Source: Roseiflexaceae bacterium (GTDB taxonomy: Bacteria > Chloroflexota > Chloroflexia > Chloroflexales > Roseiflexaceae). Taken from it: 56,895 nt of DNA. The DNA is taken from assembly GCA_947450095.1 (NCBI GenBank), contig CANFUF010000007.1, positions 1-56,895 on the forward strand, written 5' to 3'. This document shows, piece by piece, positions 34,371 through 47,800 of the stretch. Under the pieces are notes generated by a model that saw only the letters and a program-made list of their open reading frames with translations, was not told the DNA's origin and searched no databases. Position 1 is the stretch's first letter. Each line of letters opens with the position of its first letter. The translations under genes were made by a program, and so were the position numbers.

Positions 34371-34521
34371 GTACGCCAGTGATAATTAGGGCGCCCAAGG
34401 GCATCAATACCCAGGGGAACTCGAAGTGGAAGCGCATACTAAGCGTATAAACCACGCCGCTAATAATCAATAAACTGAAAAAAAACGTCGCCACACTGGC
34501 TTCGATTTGATTGGATGTCAT
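34303..34521 (-). CDS. Small two-helix membrane protein
   Basis: This 72-residue protein is not recognised. It has two membrane segments (about residues 10-28 and 34-53) and a cytoplasmic basic then Pro-rich tail (WRARARRGASPKDPQPP). GGGAG lies 6 bases before ATG 34521, and a perfect TATAAT is found on the minus strand at 34571-34566, which supports expression. The last 68 bases are antisense to the hom 3' end. Longer in-frame codons up to 34560 would cross a hairpin and are less likely. Confidence 0.6.
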   Translation of the reverse strand: MTSNQIEASVATFFFSLLIISGVVYTLSMRFHFEFPWVLMPLGALIITGVLIWRARARRGASPKDPQPPQTP

Positions 34522-34532
34522 GGGTTGCTCCC

Positions 34533-34561
34533 TGTGTATGCCACCACCTGTGGCGTACACA
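34533..34561 (-). promoter_or_regulatory. 5' hairpin before the small membrane gene
   Basis: A 12-bp stem (TGTGTATGCCAC / GTGGCGTACACA, one T-G mismatch) with a 5-base loop lies between the minus-strand TATAAT (34571-34566) and the GGGAG ribosome binding site. It would form at the very 5' end of the transcript. It could stabilise the mRNA or serve as an operator. Confidence 0.4.
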
Positions 34562-34654
34562 GGGTATTATATCGTACAATGCTGAAATTTCCCCAAGGGG
34601 CGTTGTGAACGTGCGAGGATCTGCCGCGCACCGCCGACTTTACGGTGTATTGAT

Positions 34655-35557
34655 ATGCCACCATTTGCCGCAGAAATGCTCCGCAATCACGAATATTTTG
34701 TTGGGCGCTGGAGTGAACTCAACCAGCTCTGTCAAATCCTCGAGCAACGCACCCCGGCGTTGCTGATGGGGGCGCGTCAGAGTGGGCGCTCGTCGTTGCT
34801 CTATCACTTCGTGCATGCCGCCGAGGCGCTGTTTGACCACGATACCATGCGGGCCTACTACATCGACCTCGCCGAGTTCCCCGATATCGCCGCAGTGCGT
34901 GCCACCGTGGCTAGTGCCTTTGCGCAACAACCAGCGCATTGGCAACGGGCTTTGCTCGAATTGCCGGCGCCACCGTTGTTGGCGTTTGATAATTGTGATG
35001 CGCCCCAACTCGCCGACACCATCGATATCTGGTGGCAAGAACTCTTGCCGGCAGTGCGCCAAGGCCAATTACGCTGTGTGGCGGTGGCACAAACCTTGCC
35101 CCTCACTACCATGCCATGGCAGACGGTGGCGATGCGGGCCGTCGATGGCACTATGCTGACTGACATGGTGGAGGCGCAATTAGGTGATGCGGGGCTGCGG
35201 CTCGACCGCGATGCACATGTTTTTTTGTTGAAAACCAGTCGCGGCAATGTAGGGCATCTGAATGCGGGATTGCGCTTGTGGTACCACCACCAGCAACACC
35301 CGCAATTTGATTGGCGCGCCGCCTATGCCCAGCTCCCCGCCGCCACCACAGACGCAGCGGCAGTGGTGCTGGTGGCTGATGCCGGCGAATGGATGGAAGT
35401 TGAAGAAATTGACTCCAGCGCAAATTATGGTACGAGCGTGACAACTGCGCCCACACGTATAGCGCCACCCATGCTTGAATTCCCCACCATCCTCGTGGTG
35501 ATTGCCATTCTGTGTCTACTGGCGTTGCTATGGTGGTGGGTGCAACGCATGAGTTAA
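34655..35557 (+). CDS. Tail-anchored P-loop ATPase
   Basis: This 300-residue protein has an AAA/STAND-type ATPase module. It opens with FVGRWSELNQL, followed by Walker A GARQSGRSSLL (about residues 43-53) and a Walker B-like strand PPLLAFDNCD (about 107-116). A winged-helix-like region may follow. The C-terminal end is a single membrane helix PTILVVIAILCLLALLWWW followed by QRMS, so the protein appears tail-anchored with the ATPase in the cytoplasm. It lacks the repeats of a typical STAND sensor. The start codon has a weak ribosome binding site; ATG 34676 is an alternative. Function unknown. It stands alone, upstream of the giant surface protein gene but separated from it by a terminator. Confidence 0.65.
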   Translation: MPPFAAEMLRNHEYFVGRWSELNQLCQILEQRTPALLMGARQSGRSSLLYHFVHAAEALFDHDTMRAYYIDLAEFPDIAAVRATVASAFAQQPAHWQRALLELPAPPLLAFDNCDAPQLADTIDIWWQELLPAVRQGQLRCVAVAQTLPLTTMPWQTVAMRAVDGTMLTDMVEAQLGDAGLRLDRDAHVFLLKTSRGNVGHLNAGLRLWYHHQQHPQFDWRAAYAQLPAATTDAAAVVLVADAGEWMEVEEIDSSANYGTSVTTAPTRIAPPMLEFPTILVVIAILCLLALLWWWVQRMS

Positions 35558-35565
35558 TGTGCGCT

Positions 35566-35647
35566 GTACCCACATCTGGTACAGCGGATGTGCTGAAAAT
35601 AAACCCGCAAATTAGTTTGTGTATGCAAACTAATTTGTGGGTTTATC
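35566..35647. terminator. Double hairpin terminator
   Basis: A first hairpin GCTGTACC/GGTACAGC lies at 35566-35587. A second one has a 21-bp stem (35600-35620 with 35627-35647, one G-T pair) and a 6-base loop, with AAATAAACCC on the left and GGGTTTAT on the right. They should end transcription of the ATPase gene and insulate the giant gene. Confidence 0.75.
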
Positions 35648-35768
35648 AAATAAATGAAATTTATCGAATAAAAAAACAAATTAACTACTTTTTTTAATGA
35701 ATATCTACAAAATAATGTTTTTTTCAAGAGGGGTACTTTTTTGATAAAAACAATTACTTAACAATAAT

Positions 35769-35790
35769 TGAATTTAAATTCAGTTATAAT
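35769..35790 (+). promoter_or_regulatory. Candidate promoter and operator of the giant gene
   Basis: A perfect TATAAT lies at 35785-35790, 44 bases before the ATG. Directly upstream, at 35769-35782, is the 14-bp palindrome TGAATTTAAATTCA, which takes the place of a recognisable -35 element. The surrounding 180 bases are very AT-rich. This fits a promoter controlled by a dimeric factor (inference). Confidence 0.5.
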
Positions 35791-35834
35791 ACTGTCAATT
35801 TCATTAAATGAACAAGTAAATTAAGGGATTCTTT

Positions 35835-38800
35835 ATGCAGCGCAAATATATCACACTCAGTGTGCTGATTCTCGTCATGTTGCTATTGCTTGGCAGTGGT
35901 GGTTATGCAGTGGTGCAACTCATCGCCAATTACTCACCGGCCAAGCAGGTCACCAATGCGTGGGAGCTGGCCAAGCTGAGTGGGAGTTATTCCTTCCGCA
36001 GTGAGGTCGACCAGCGCACTGCGCCTGCGCCCCAGATGGGCAATTATGGCCAACCCGCCAAGCATCTGCGCATGCGCATCGAGGGGAATGCGGACGAAGC
36101 GAACCAAACTGCCGAAGTCGTGATTACCAACATCACTGCCGAAGGGGAAAGTAGTACCCACATCCGGCGAGCACGTGGGCATACCTATGTGATGCAAGCA
36201 GATGGGACGTGGCGCGAATCCAACGCCAGTGCGGTAGCGTCGCAGTTGAGTGGGTTGACCTATCTGGCGGGGATACGCGATGTAACACGCAACCAAGGCA
36301 ATCAATACGCCTTTGGGTTTGATGGTCAGGCTTTTGCGACACATCTGACCCGCTTGTTGGACGCCGATATGGCTCACGGCGTGACCTATGATGCCCAAAC
36401 CTATCAGGCTGCCCAATCTGAGCAACTAATTGCCAGTACCGGCAATGGGCAACTGAGTGTCGACCAAGACGGTTTACCGGCAACCATCTCGTTGGATCTT
36501 GAGCTGCCTGCCACGGCCAAAGATCGGGCTGCCAATGTCGCCATCAAAACAGTCTTTTTTGATTATGCCCGCACAGGGTTGGCGCTCCAGTCTGCCATGC
36601 ATCAACCGTTACACATCCTCAGCAAATATATTGGGACTGACGCCAAAACGGTGCGTGATTGGTTGTTGATTTCGGGGAGCCTAGGAGTATTGTTGCTATT
36701 GGTGGTGCTATTGCAGTTGTTTGGGCGGCGCATGTATTTGCCGGTCACCATGGTGGTGGTGGCGATGATCATTTATCAGCCCTATAGCACGATTCCCCGC
36801 ACCCAAGCGGCGACTGCAGACACCCCGAACGATCCCACCCCAGTGGCTGGTCCATCCACTGGGGCGCGCCCAGCCCCACCCAAAGTGTTCAATCCGCTAA
36901 TTGCCCCCCTCGATCAACCGATGGGGATAGCCTTACCGGTGGCAAGTGTGACCAGCCCCAGTAATATGCGGGTGGTGGCGAGCAATAAAAATCGTAGTGT
37001 CGAACCAGGCACGAATACTGATTGTAGTGCCATTGTTGCTGCAGACAAAACCGCAGATACCGATACGGATGGCCTGAGCAATGCTATTGAATGTAGTTAC
37101 GGTACGACCCTAACTTCAGCTGATTCTGACAGTGATGGGTTGACTGACCTCGAAGAAATTCGCTTGGGTACATCACCCACTGTCGCTGATACCGACAGTG
37201 ATGGCTTGAGTGATTTCGTAGAGGTTACCTACTACACCCAATATTCAGGTTCCAACCAAAAATATTATACATCGCCTTTTGCCGCCGATACCAATGGTGA
37301 CGGGATCAACGATACGCTGGAGTGTATCGCGAAATTGGGTGCGAATAGTATTAGTAGCAAAGATACACCTATCGCTACCCTACAAACACCTTGTGTAGAT
37401 TCTAATGGCGATGGCGTGCCCGATTTCCTTAGTTTTGACAATGACGGCGATAGTGTGCCTGACAATGTTGATAGTTTACCAAATGACATTACTACGACAA
37501 CTTGGACCGATACCGTACCGTATGCGTTGAATATCGGTGGGATGACGGCACCAACGAATCGTAGTCTTCCTGTCAAACCCGTCATGGTTGAAATGCAAAT
37601 TGTGCCCACTCACCCAAATTTGCTTTATGCCAATAACGCCATATATGACTGGCCTAGTGGTGATACCAAGGGACAGATCCAACGTACCCAAAACACAACA
37701 TTTGCCACTACAACCAGTACGGATATTGTGACACCTACCGGTAGTCTCAATCCCATGCGCGATAATGTAGATGCACAGCATGGCGATATGAAAATCGTCG
37801 GTTTTATGGAAGTCAAAATTGACGTTGATCCTGCGAATGGTGACTATGGTAATTTACCGGTGATGCAATGTGCATGGAAATCTAGTGTTAATGATTCCAG
37901 TGCGTGTTCATCGAAAAACGTTGTGTTGCCGTGTGATTTGACTGCAAATTGTGATGCAACGATTACTGATGCGGTGCGTGATGATACTCGCCCGCGATGG
38001 TTGGACACAAGTAAATTGACCCCATATAGCATTAGTGGTGGTTGGAGTCGTAATCCTGATGGCACAGTAAATAAAACACAGTTAACACTGAATATACCGT
38101 TGACTCCGATAACCGATGATTCAGGCAGTATGGTGGCATACAAAGCCATGATGTACTACCACAATAATCAGATATGGCGAACCGCACATAAATATCGTTT
38201 GCAGTGGTTGGTGACGTCGTTACAAAACATCTGCCCTGCGACTGGTACGTGTACTGATGCCAATCGCACTGAACACGTGCGGGTGGTGCATTCGTATTAT
38301 GATGATTGGAAATTAACGGGGATTTCAGCCACCGAAGAGCATGGCATGCAATCGGCAATTATTACCGAACGGACAACCCAATATCCTGCAGTACAGGATG
38401 TAAATAAACGTCATTTGGTATTGGCGCAGGTTAGCCGTGTGCTCCAAGCATATTTTGTAAATAATAAAGTATTGAGTATTGATCAAATTACTACGTTATT
38501 TCATGGCTCAAATCCAAATAATTTTGGAATAGACAATAGCGCATTGTGGACTAGTCCGGTCGATTATTGGCCAAATGCACCTATGCCACTAGAGTTAATG
38601 GGGCAATCTTCGAATAGTGTCAATACGCAGTATCAAACATTGCAAATGCTCCCACTAATGAACTATGCACTAAACGATATTACCTGTAGTGCGCGTCTGA
38701 TGATGCTAGAACCTGACGCGTGTTCACTGTATTACCATAATGGAATACAGAGAAATAGAGTTAACCCATCGTTTGCGTCGAATTGCCAAAATAATATGCG

Positions 38801-41800
38801 AATTGCCTGTCGTCCAGGGATGATTATTGTCAGCGAAACTCGGTTACGCACACTTGATTTATCTAATGGATCGTTGACATTATTCCCACTGACGCCAATT
38901 ACATCGGTACGTACGTTTAAGGGGCAGGTATATCAGCCAAAGATAAATACGGATGGTCAAGCTGAATGGCAGCCATTAAATGATCAAGCATTACAGAATG
39001 AAATTTTGGATGTGGGGGCTCCTCTACCCACTGTGAGTCCTGAATCTTCGTTGAGTGTGCTCCAATGGCAACCGTATTATTCGCTGTTAAAGCAAATAGT
39101 GTTGTTTAATTTTTTTGATGTACATACTAAAATATATGCAGATGATAGTGAGCCAACCACTGTCACCATCCCAACTGCACCGCCAACAGCGAATTCTGAC
39201 ACTTGGGATGTCGAAATAGCAAATTATTGGCAAGCATGGGGTAGTGCGATTTTAGCACTAACTGCACAAAACAATCAACCTGATACAAATAGTACTGATG
39301 CGCAAAAAAAATTAATGGTAAATGCTATTAACAAGATTCAAAATATGAGTAGTGAAAGTGTCGTGACTCCATCAAATGCGTTTAATCAAGTAATGAGAAA
39401 TTCTGTAAGTGAATTAGTAATACTTTTTGTGATGGTAAGAAATAGCCAATATAGAGTGCAACCGAAATCAAATACTGTTCTAGGAGGGGTATTCACCGGA
39501 GTGGCAGTAGTCAGTACGGTTCTGGCGATTTTGGCAATCAAAGATCTTTATAGTTTTGTGAAAGGTGCCCAAGATGTCGTTATGATTGTTCGTGCTGCGA
39601 ATGCCGCAATCAGCTTAGGTAACGTGTCTGCAACGATTGATAATGTCGCACGACTTTCTTGGTTTTACAGCAATGTAAGTGCAAAACTTGCAACAGCATT
39701 TGTAGTGCTAGGAATTATTGGTGCGGTTATTGGCATTGGAGTTACGTGGTACACCGCAAGCACCGAACTAAAAAATGCAAATTATGCATTCCAAAAAGTG
39801 AGTATCGTGGCTTCAGCTATTGGTAAAACGTTTGCCATTGTGATTTTGTTGGTGTTATCGCTTATCCCGCCTATCGGCACGGTTATCGCAGCAATTGCTG
39901 GGGCACTCGATGCAGTTGCCGCTGCAACTTGCTATTTTTTGTCTACACGTCAACAACGAAGTGCTGCGGGGAAGTGGTTGTGTGGCGGGGTGACGGGATT
40001 ATTAGGCAATGTATTATCGTTTACCAAAATATCGGTGATTGTTGATACCGATGATATGTATTCGCATAATCGTACCTATAGCGACAGCTCGAATATTACG
40101 ATTCCTTTACATGGCTTTCAACAAGGGAACGCCTACAACTATAACTTAGCTATTACTGATCATATTGAGAAAATGCCCTTCCCGGCTGCATGGCAGTCGG
40201 TGTTTTTTCCGTGGCAATGGACTATGGATGAGTATTCGGACATTAAAACGACATCATATCGGTATGCGCTTGGTCCTACCAATATCGATTTACGGGGCAC
40301 ATTTGATGTGGGTAGTGATTTCAATAACTGGGTTTCAGATACGGGTACGTATACAAATACGAGTGATACGACAGATACCGAGCAATATACCTATACCTAC
40401 AAAAAAACGGCAGCGGTGAATAACACCTACACGTTTGATACCACAGGGATTAATCAGACACATGCTGATTTATATTTGTCATCTGCGTATAAAGTCAGAC
40501 AACAGGTCTGTTTTTCTATTCCGATCCTCATATTATTTATCCCGTATTTGATTCCTGTCTGCTATATGCGGACGCATGATGACAACCCCGCTGCTGTGTC
40601 AGTATATTCTGGTGATATGGTCACCTTCGACACCTTCCCCGACAGTATGAATGGCTTCATGACCATGAAGCCAGGCAGTGCACCCGGTCATTACACCTTT
40701 GGGTGGAATACCCCGGTAAGTGCCACTGATTTGGCATTCCCTGACTTTGTCGATGCCGACCATGACGGTTTGACCGCTGACCTCGAAATCGTGCACAGTT
40801 CCAACGACAACGACCCCGATAGTGATAATGACGGGATTAGTGACAATCAAGAGGTGGTGTCTGGGACGAATCCGACCCTCGCTGATAGTGACAGTGATGG
40901 CCTGACTGATTTGCAAGAAGTGCAATACGGCACCGATCCCAACAAATCTGACACGGACGGCGATGGCTTGCGTGATGGTGAAGAAATCGTGCGTAGTGTC
41001 AATGGGCAACGCATCGGTGGCTGGGATGTCACCTACGGATTTGCAGTTGATGGCACCCCCAAGATTGCGTGGCTTGGCGCTGATCCACTTAATCCCGATA
41101 GCGATAGTGATGGCATTATCGATTTGCGCGAGCGCATCCTCGGTACTAGTCCCTATGCCAAAAACAGCCCAGATGTGGTGGGATTTGAGAATATTACGGT
41201 GAATGAAGCGACGCAGCCAAGCGCATTGCTGAATTTCGCTGGACCGACTGGAAACCGCACTATTACCACCACTGATGGAGCGAAAAGTTTGCCGGTGAAC
41301 TGTAGTGCAGATGTGCCTGTGACTGCAAAAGCACCAAACTCATCAGTATCTACGAATGGACTGGCAAATCTATCACAAAACTATGCTGATTTATTTGCTA
41401 ATTTTTCTGGTGATGCCATATTGAAAAATTGTGTTATCACCAACACACAAATTACGCCGAAGTTTACTGTATCGATGTGGGCCAATCTAAATTGCGATGC
41501 TATTATACGTTGTACGCAAGGTAGTAGTGATTTTTATTTTTTCAAATCAAAAAACATAAACATCATGACGACTTGCCCTGGAAGTTCTTGTTACGGTACT
41601 GCGAGCCCTAATCTGCCCAATACACTAACGGTTTCTACTCATCCGTCTAGTATTAATGGTATATGGACTCATATTGCACTTGTCTATGATGGTGAGTTTT
41701 ATATTTATTATCAAAATGGGATTGAATTGATCCGGTGGCGCGGAGTCGCAGACCAAAATTTTGGTGATATGACATTACAATCAAAGGGATTTTCCTTTCA

Positions 41801-44800
41801 GGTTACTGATTTTGCGTTTTTTGGCAGTGCCCTCACCCCGAGTGAAATCATGCGGGCCAAATCGGGTGAATTGTATCAAGAGCACAAATCGGATTTAGTG
41901 GTGCGTCCTGGTGACCAAATTCATGTCGACACCACCATCAAAAACAAATTGTTGGGGCGTGAATTACGTGGGAATGCGTTTTATTCGGTGCAAAGTGACC
42001 GCAACGTCGTGCCCAGTAGTGATGCCCGTGCGTTTGCCGTGGCCAGAAATGGTACTAGCGCATTTGTGGCAGATTTGATGGTGCCTGGTACGACTGTGTC
42101 CGGTACGGCGACAACTGCCACGCAATATAGCCAAAAATGTCGCTTTGGTGGCAATTTAGTGTGTCTCACACTCGATGAACCAAATACCGCTAGTGTAAAT
42201 AAAACCTTTGCGGATATTTCGCCGAATAGCGCTGTCGTAAGCTGTGATGGCAGTAATCCGGCGAGTACTGCGTGCCCGGTGTTTGACACAAACGCATGGT
42301 ATTTTAGCAACGATAATCCCACGTCATTGCAACTGCCTGCCTCTATCGTGCAACAAATGTCGAATCATGATTTCAGTGTGGGGATGTGGGTTAATTTAAA
42401 GGCGACGAATGTCAGTGCCCGCCCATTTTTGAGTATTGCTGGGTTACGCTTGGGGACCATGGGTGCCAACATCCCGATGTTTGGGCCCAACTTTACCGAC
42501 AGTAGTGCCATCTTGCAAGCTACCAGCAGTAGTCTAGAAAAAGACACCTGGTATCACCTCATTTATCGCTTCCAAAACAATCGTAGATTTATCTATGTGA
42601 ATGGTGACGAAGTCGCCTATGATGTGAATCCGATTGCACCAATGAGTTTCGATGCGACGAACAAACTGTTGTTAGGTTCAGATGGTACGAACTCTCCTGG
42701 TGCGTTTATTCGTGATGTGCAAATCTATAATCAAGCGCTCAGCGATGGGCAGATTCGGGCGTGGGGGCGCAATTGCGACGATCCAATGTTGGTCACCTGT
42801 GTGAACCCTGCCAGTGATAGTGCGGATGCTTCGGAATTTGGGGCGGAGCAGTTGATTGGCTTGTCGACGACTGCCGGCAAACGTAATTTCACCGACGGTA
42901 CGGTCAACCTCTACAACAATCGCGATTTCACCTTGATTGGCAAATTCGCCACGCCCAGTGTGTGTGTGCCCAAATGGTTGTTCCAAGCGACGGCCAATGC
43001 CGGTCAAGCGTTCAGATTAAGCCTTGATGGTGCTTGTCGGCTTGTCACCGAGTATGCCAAATTTACCGAAACATCGGATATCCAATTGACCCCATCCACC
43101 AACTACGTGGTTGGTATTACAAACCGTGTCAATCAAGAGGTGCGGATTGCCATTTACCACGCCGCTTCCCCGGCACCAATCGAAACGGTTACCCATGCGG
43201 TCAATCTGGCAGGGACGACTGATGAGACGCAGGCGCTGACCCAGGTCATTGATCCGGTATTTGTGCCTACTAATGGATTGAGTCATCTGCGGGTCTATGG
43301 GGCGGCGATTAGCGATGCGACCGTGGCAAATGTGGCGCAGTATGTGCTGAGTGGCAAACCACTCTCCGACATCCGCCAGCCACCCCAGAGTGATACGTTG
43401 ACGGTTCGCAGTGAGGCACGGGCTAAGGTCATCCAAGATGACCCAAACTTCGAACGTGATCCGAATGGTGCGACCCCATTCTGGCAATTGGCGTTTGATG
43501 AGCCGGCCTTGGCGACGACCTTCCAAGATGTGATTTCCACTACTAAGCAATTTCGTTGTGTCATAGCCACCTGCCCACAATCAGGGATGCCGGGGGTAAC
43601 GGGTAATGGACTGGTATTTACACCGTCACAATTCGTGACGAGTAGTGATACGATGCTTGATCCGTCTGACAAAGCGTTGACGCTTGATTTCTGGATAAAA
43701 CCCGCCATGTATGGGGGCTTGCTGGTCAAAAACAACCGCTATGAAGTGGGGTTGAATAGCGCTGGACATATTACTGTACGCCATGCGTATCAGGAAACCG
43801 GTTTTACAAATGTGACGTACCGATGGCCAACAACGCTCCTCGAATCGCAAGTAATCATCCCACTTGGCCGATGGTCACGGGTGACGATTAATTTGAGTGC
43901 TACGCGAAACGTAGGCCTGGATGAACGAATAAATGTGAATGGTACGGGGGAAGTACGACGCAGTAGTGCGGATTATACGTCGATTACGCAAGCCTACAAT
44001 GCGGCGACCACCTTGGGGTTTGGCTATGCGGGAGCCATCGACAATCTGACCATTTCAAATGATAGCGCGGGTGCGCAAGTAGATGCGAATCGTCCATTCA
44101 CATTGGCTCCCGCGTGGAAGTTGTCGTTTGAAGATTACCTCGCCACGACGAGTGTCATGACCGATACCGATGGGGTGACCAAAGCCGTTACGCTTGGCTC
44201 GCTGATTGTCCCCGACAATACGATTGCCCGTACGGGGATTGCGCGCTACAAAAATGCGGCTACCTGTGTGGGCGTGGCAAATCTGAACTGGGCCACCTGT
44301 CCGATGGTTGACGTAATAGGGTTGGCTGGGTTGGCTACTACTTTTACCGGCCCCATCACCGACTCAAATTCACTACTCGAGGTGCGCGATGCCAAAACGG
44401 TGATGGATTCCATCAAAAACGGTGGCACCGTGCAACTCATCATCAACCCCCAAAATAAGGCAAGTATCGGCACCGTGCTGGCGTATGGGAATTGGAACGA
44501 CGATACGAGCAATGGGAATGGGCTGAAAGTCGTGGTTGGCAACGATTTAAAAGTTACTGTCAGCATTGGTGCCAAATCATATACCGTTGGCACTGCATTG
44601 GTCCCGACGTGGAATGTGATTTCATTTGATTTTGGTACAAGTGGCTTTCATTACTATCAAAACGGCAATAAAGAAACGAACTTTACGGGTACTGATACCT
44701 CATTAAATGCCACATTTACGACTGATGCGAGTTGGCGGTTATTCATTGGGGGCAACCCGAGTGCCGGGCACGCAACTGCCGCCACGAGTGCGTTGTTCAA

Positions 44801-47800
44801 AGGTGGTATCGACGACATCGCCTTCTTCCCAGGGGTGTTACCGAGCTATTTGATGTATCAATCGGCGCGTATGCAATCGGCGTTGGGGATGGTCAAAAAG
44901 GAATTGGTGACGCTGACACTCGACGCCGATAATCCCAGCGCAACGGTGACGGCGCCCAACTTTGTATCGGGTGATGGGGCGCAGTTTTTGGTTGAAACCA
45001 GCGATGCGACGTCGTTGATTGATTCGCTGGAAGTACGCACGACCAAACAATTCCCCACACTAGGCTCCACGGCGTCAGTGATGGCCCCCGTGTGTGCAGA
45101 ACAAACTAGTAATGACAACAAACAGGTCAACTACTGTCCATTTTTTACCGGAGGTACTGAAGGGCTCTACGATGTCCAAGTGATTGCCAAAGATGCCGTC
45201 TATAACCGGGGCATCAATAGTAATCGGGTGGTTGATCAGCAAAATGGGTTGGTATATGTCGATACCACTCCCCCCAATTTGCAGCTGGTGCCCGCTCCGT
45301 CAGGGAATATTTATACGACGACTGTCGCACCAGGGGCTATATTCCAAACACTGACGCTCAAGATAAAAGCAGGCGACCCAGTGCTGGCTAATTCAGATAA
45401 TCATCGTGGGAGTGGCGTGCAGTCGCTCGAAGTCAATCTACAAAACCTGAATGGGCAGTCGTTGGGTGGCTGGGTGCCGGCTACCTTGATTCCATCGAGT
45501 GTGATTACGACTGCGACGGTCATTACCGGGACATGGGTGGCGCAATTCCGGGTGCCGATGATCCCCAACGGGTTTTATCAAGTGCAATCACGGAGCACGG
45601 ATAATGTAGGGAATACGCGGGGGTATGTGACGACACCGGCGAATGCGCCGCTAATTTATCCCTATTACCTCGCAAATACGAATTCCCCGATTCAAATCGA
45701 TAGTGCCCCCCCGCGTGATGTGATTGTCGATCCATCACCACGTGATGCAACGCTGGGGATGCTCGGGCCGAGCACCTTGGCCAATAGTACGCTGCGTGGG
45801 CGGGTGTCGGACTATTATGATGGCCGCGGGTTGCTCCAAGCCGATTTGCAGGTCAAACTCGACTTTGAAACGGCTGATGGTGCCAAAGCCTTTGATAATC
45901 GCGCCTATACACGCGTTGTGACAGACTGTACTAATTGTCCTACCGTGGCAGCAGATACACTTACCACCCAGGATCCTAGTAATCTACGGGTTGCACGTTT
46001 TAATATTGACGGCAATCAACAGTATATTGCCAGCCACGATACTGGTACGCTCTTCAATACTATTTTTTCGGTGGGGATGCAGGTCAAAATCAGTGATAGC
46101 GGCACGCTATTGAGCAACGGCAACGCCAATAATCCACGCTTGCGTATATTTGCGGCGCGGACGACTGACCCAAACAAATTCAAAATCACGGCCTTCCACG
46201 GTAATGTATCGGTATCGACCCCTGGGACGCTGACCAAAAACACCTGGTATGGCATCGTGTATAACGAAACTCCGACTGAAATGCGCTTGCAATGGGGTGG
46301 GGCAGATTATCTCAATTGGCCAAGCGCAAGTATCATCACCAAGAGTCTGAATCTCAGTACAATTGTGACGCCGGCTACGAGTAGCGAAACATTGATTGGG
46401 GCGACACAGTCGAGCACCAATACCGCACTGGTTGAAGACTACTTCCGCGGGTACCTTGATAACGTCATCATCTCGGCAGGGTACCTCGACCCGAGTGACT
46501 TTGCGGGGCGGTCGGTGGCACCAGGCAGTAATCCTGCGAGCCACCAAACCCGACTCAAAATCCGCGATGATGGCTTCGCCGATGCAGATGGACTCGCATC
46601 GTTGGCCAAATTCTATATGCCGTTCAACCAATCGACCCTCGCGGCCCTCGATGTGATGAATGCCCAGCGTAGCGACATCTGCAATGGTGGCTTTACGACC
46701 CTCTATCAGGCGCTCAAAGTGCGCTGCCCCATGATTGGTGACGGCTTCACCAGCAATGCCATCTGGCTCGATGCCGCTGATACAGGGGTGCGTTTGGGGT
46801 ATGCGATTACCCAAACAGCCGCCACGAGTCAGACCTATAGCATGCGGGTGCGTATCGCCCCAACGGCGACGAGTGGGCGAGTGGCGACAATCGGTGCCGA
46901 CTCGGCTGCTCTCGGCTTGCGGGTCGACTACGATCAACGCACGCAACAGCTGACCACCACGCTCCGAGGGAATAACGGTACGACAGCGGTGGTACCACGC
47001 GAAATCATTGATAATCAGTGGCATTTGCTCACGGCGGTGATTGCCGCCGGGAGTAGTGCGACCACTGCCCAAGTCTATTGGGATAGTAGTCTCATCACAT
47101 CGACAGCGGCGTTGCCCGGATTGTTCACCAATGCCGGTCTGTCACTGGGTGCACTGCCGGGGAGTGGTGCTGCGACGGGTATTGCTATCGATGATGTGGG
47201 AGTCTTTAATAGGGCATTAACTGAGGCCCAGCTGCGTGTACTGGCGTTTGGCAGTACTCCCGTCTACCACGAGACCTTCGATGGCATGACCAACGGTACG
47301 ACGGGTGTGATGAACGACGAGTCGTTGTTCCAGCTACCGACAAGTTATACCAATGTGAAAATTGGTGCGGGTACCGTTGGTGACGGCTTGTTGGCGTCGA
47401 CTGTGTCCCAAACCGTCAGTCATCGTGATGACCGTGGCCTGACGGTGGTTAACCCCAACGAGGCGTGGGCCCTGTCACTCTGGGTTACCCCCAAAAACAC
47501 CAGCGCCACCGGTACAATTTTGACCAGTAGCACCCCCGATGGCTATGGCTATACATTGGGACAAGATGGTACTCATCTGAAATTTACCCATGCTGGTACG
47601 ACGATGACGGGATCCGCCGCCGTCACCGCCGGCAGTGCGACGCATGTCGTGGTAAATAGCGACGGTACCACCATGACGATGTATATGAATGGTACTTCAG
47701 TGGCCTCAGCTGCAGTGAGTAGCACGCTGCGGAACACGCCTCTCGCCAAAGACCTGACATTGACTGCCACTGCTGTCGTGACTACCACCAACATCGTGAC

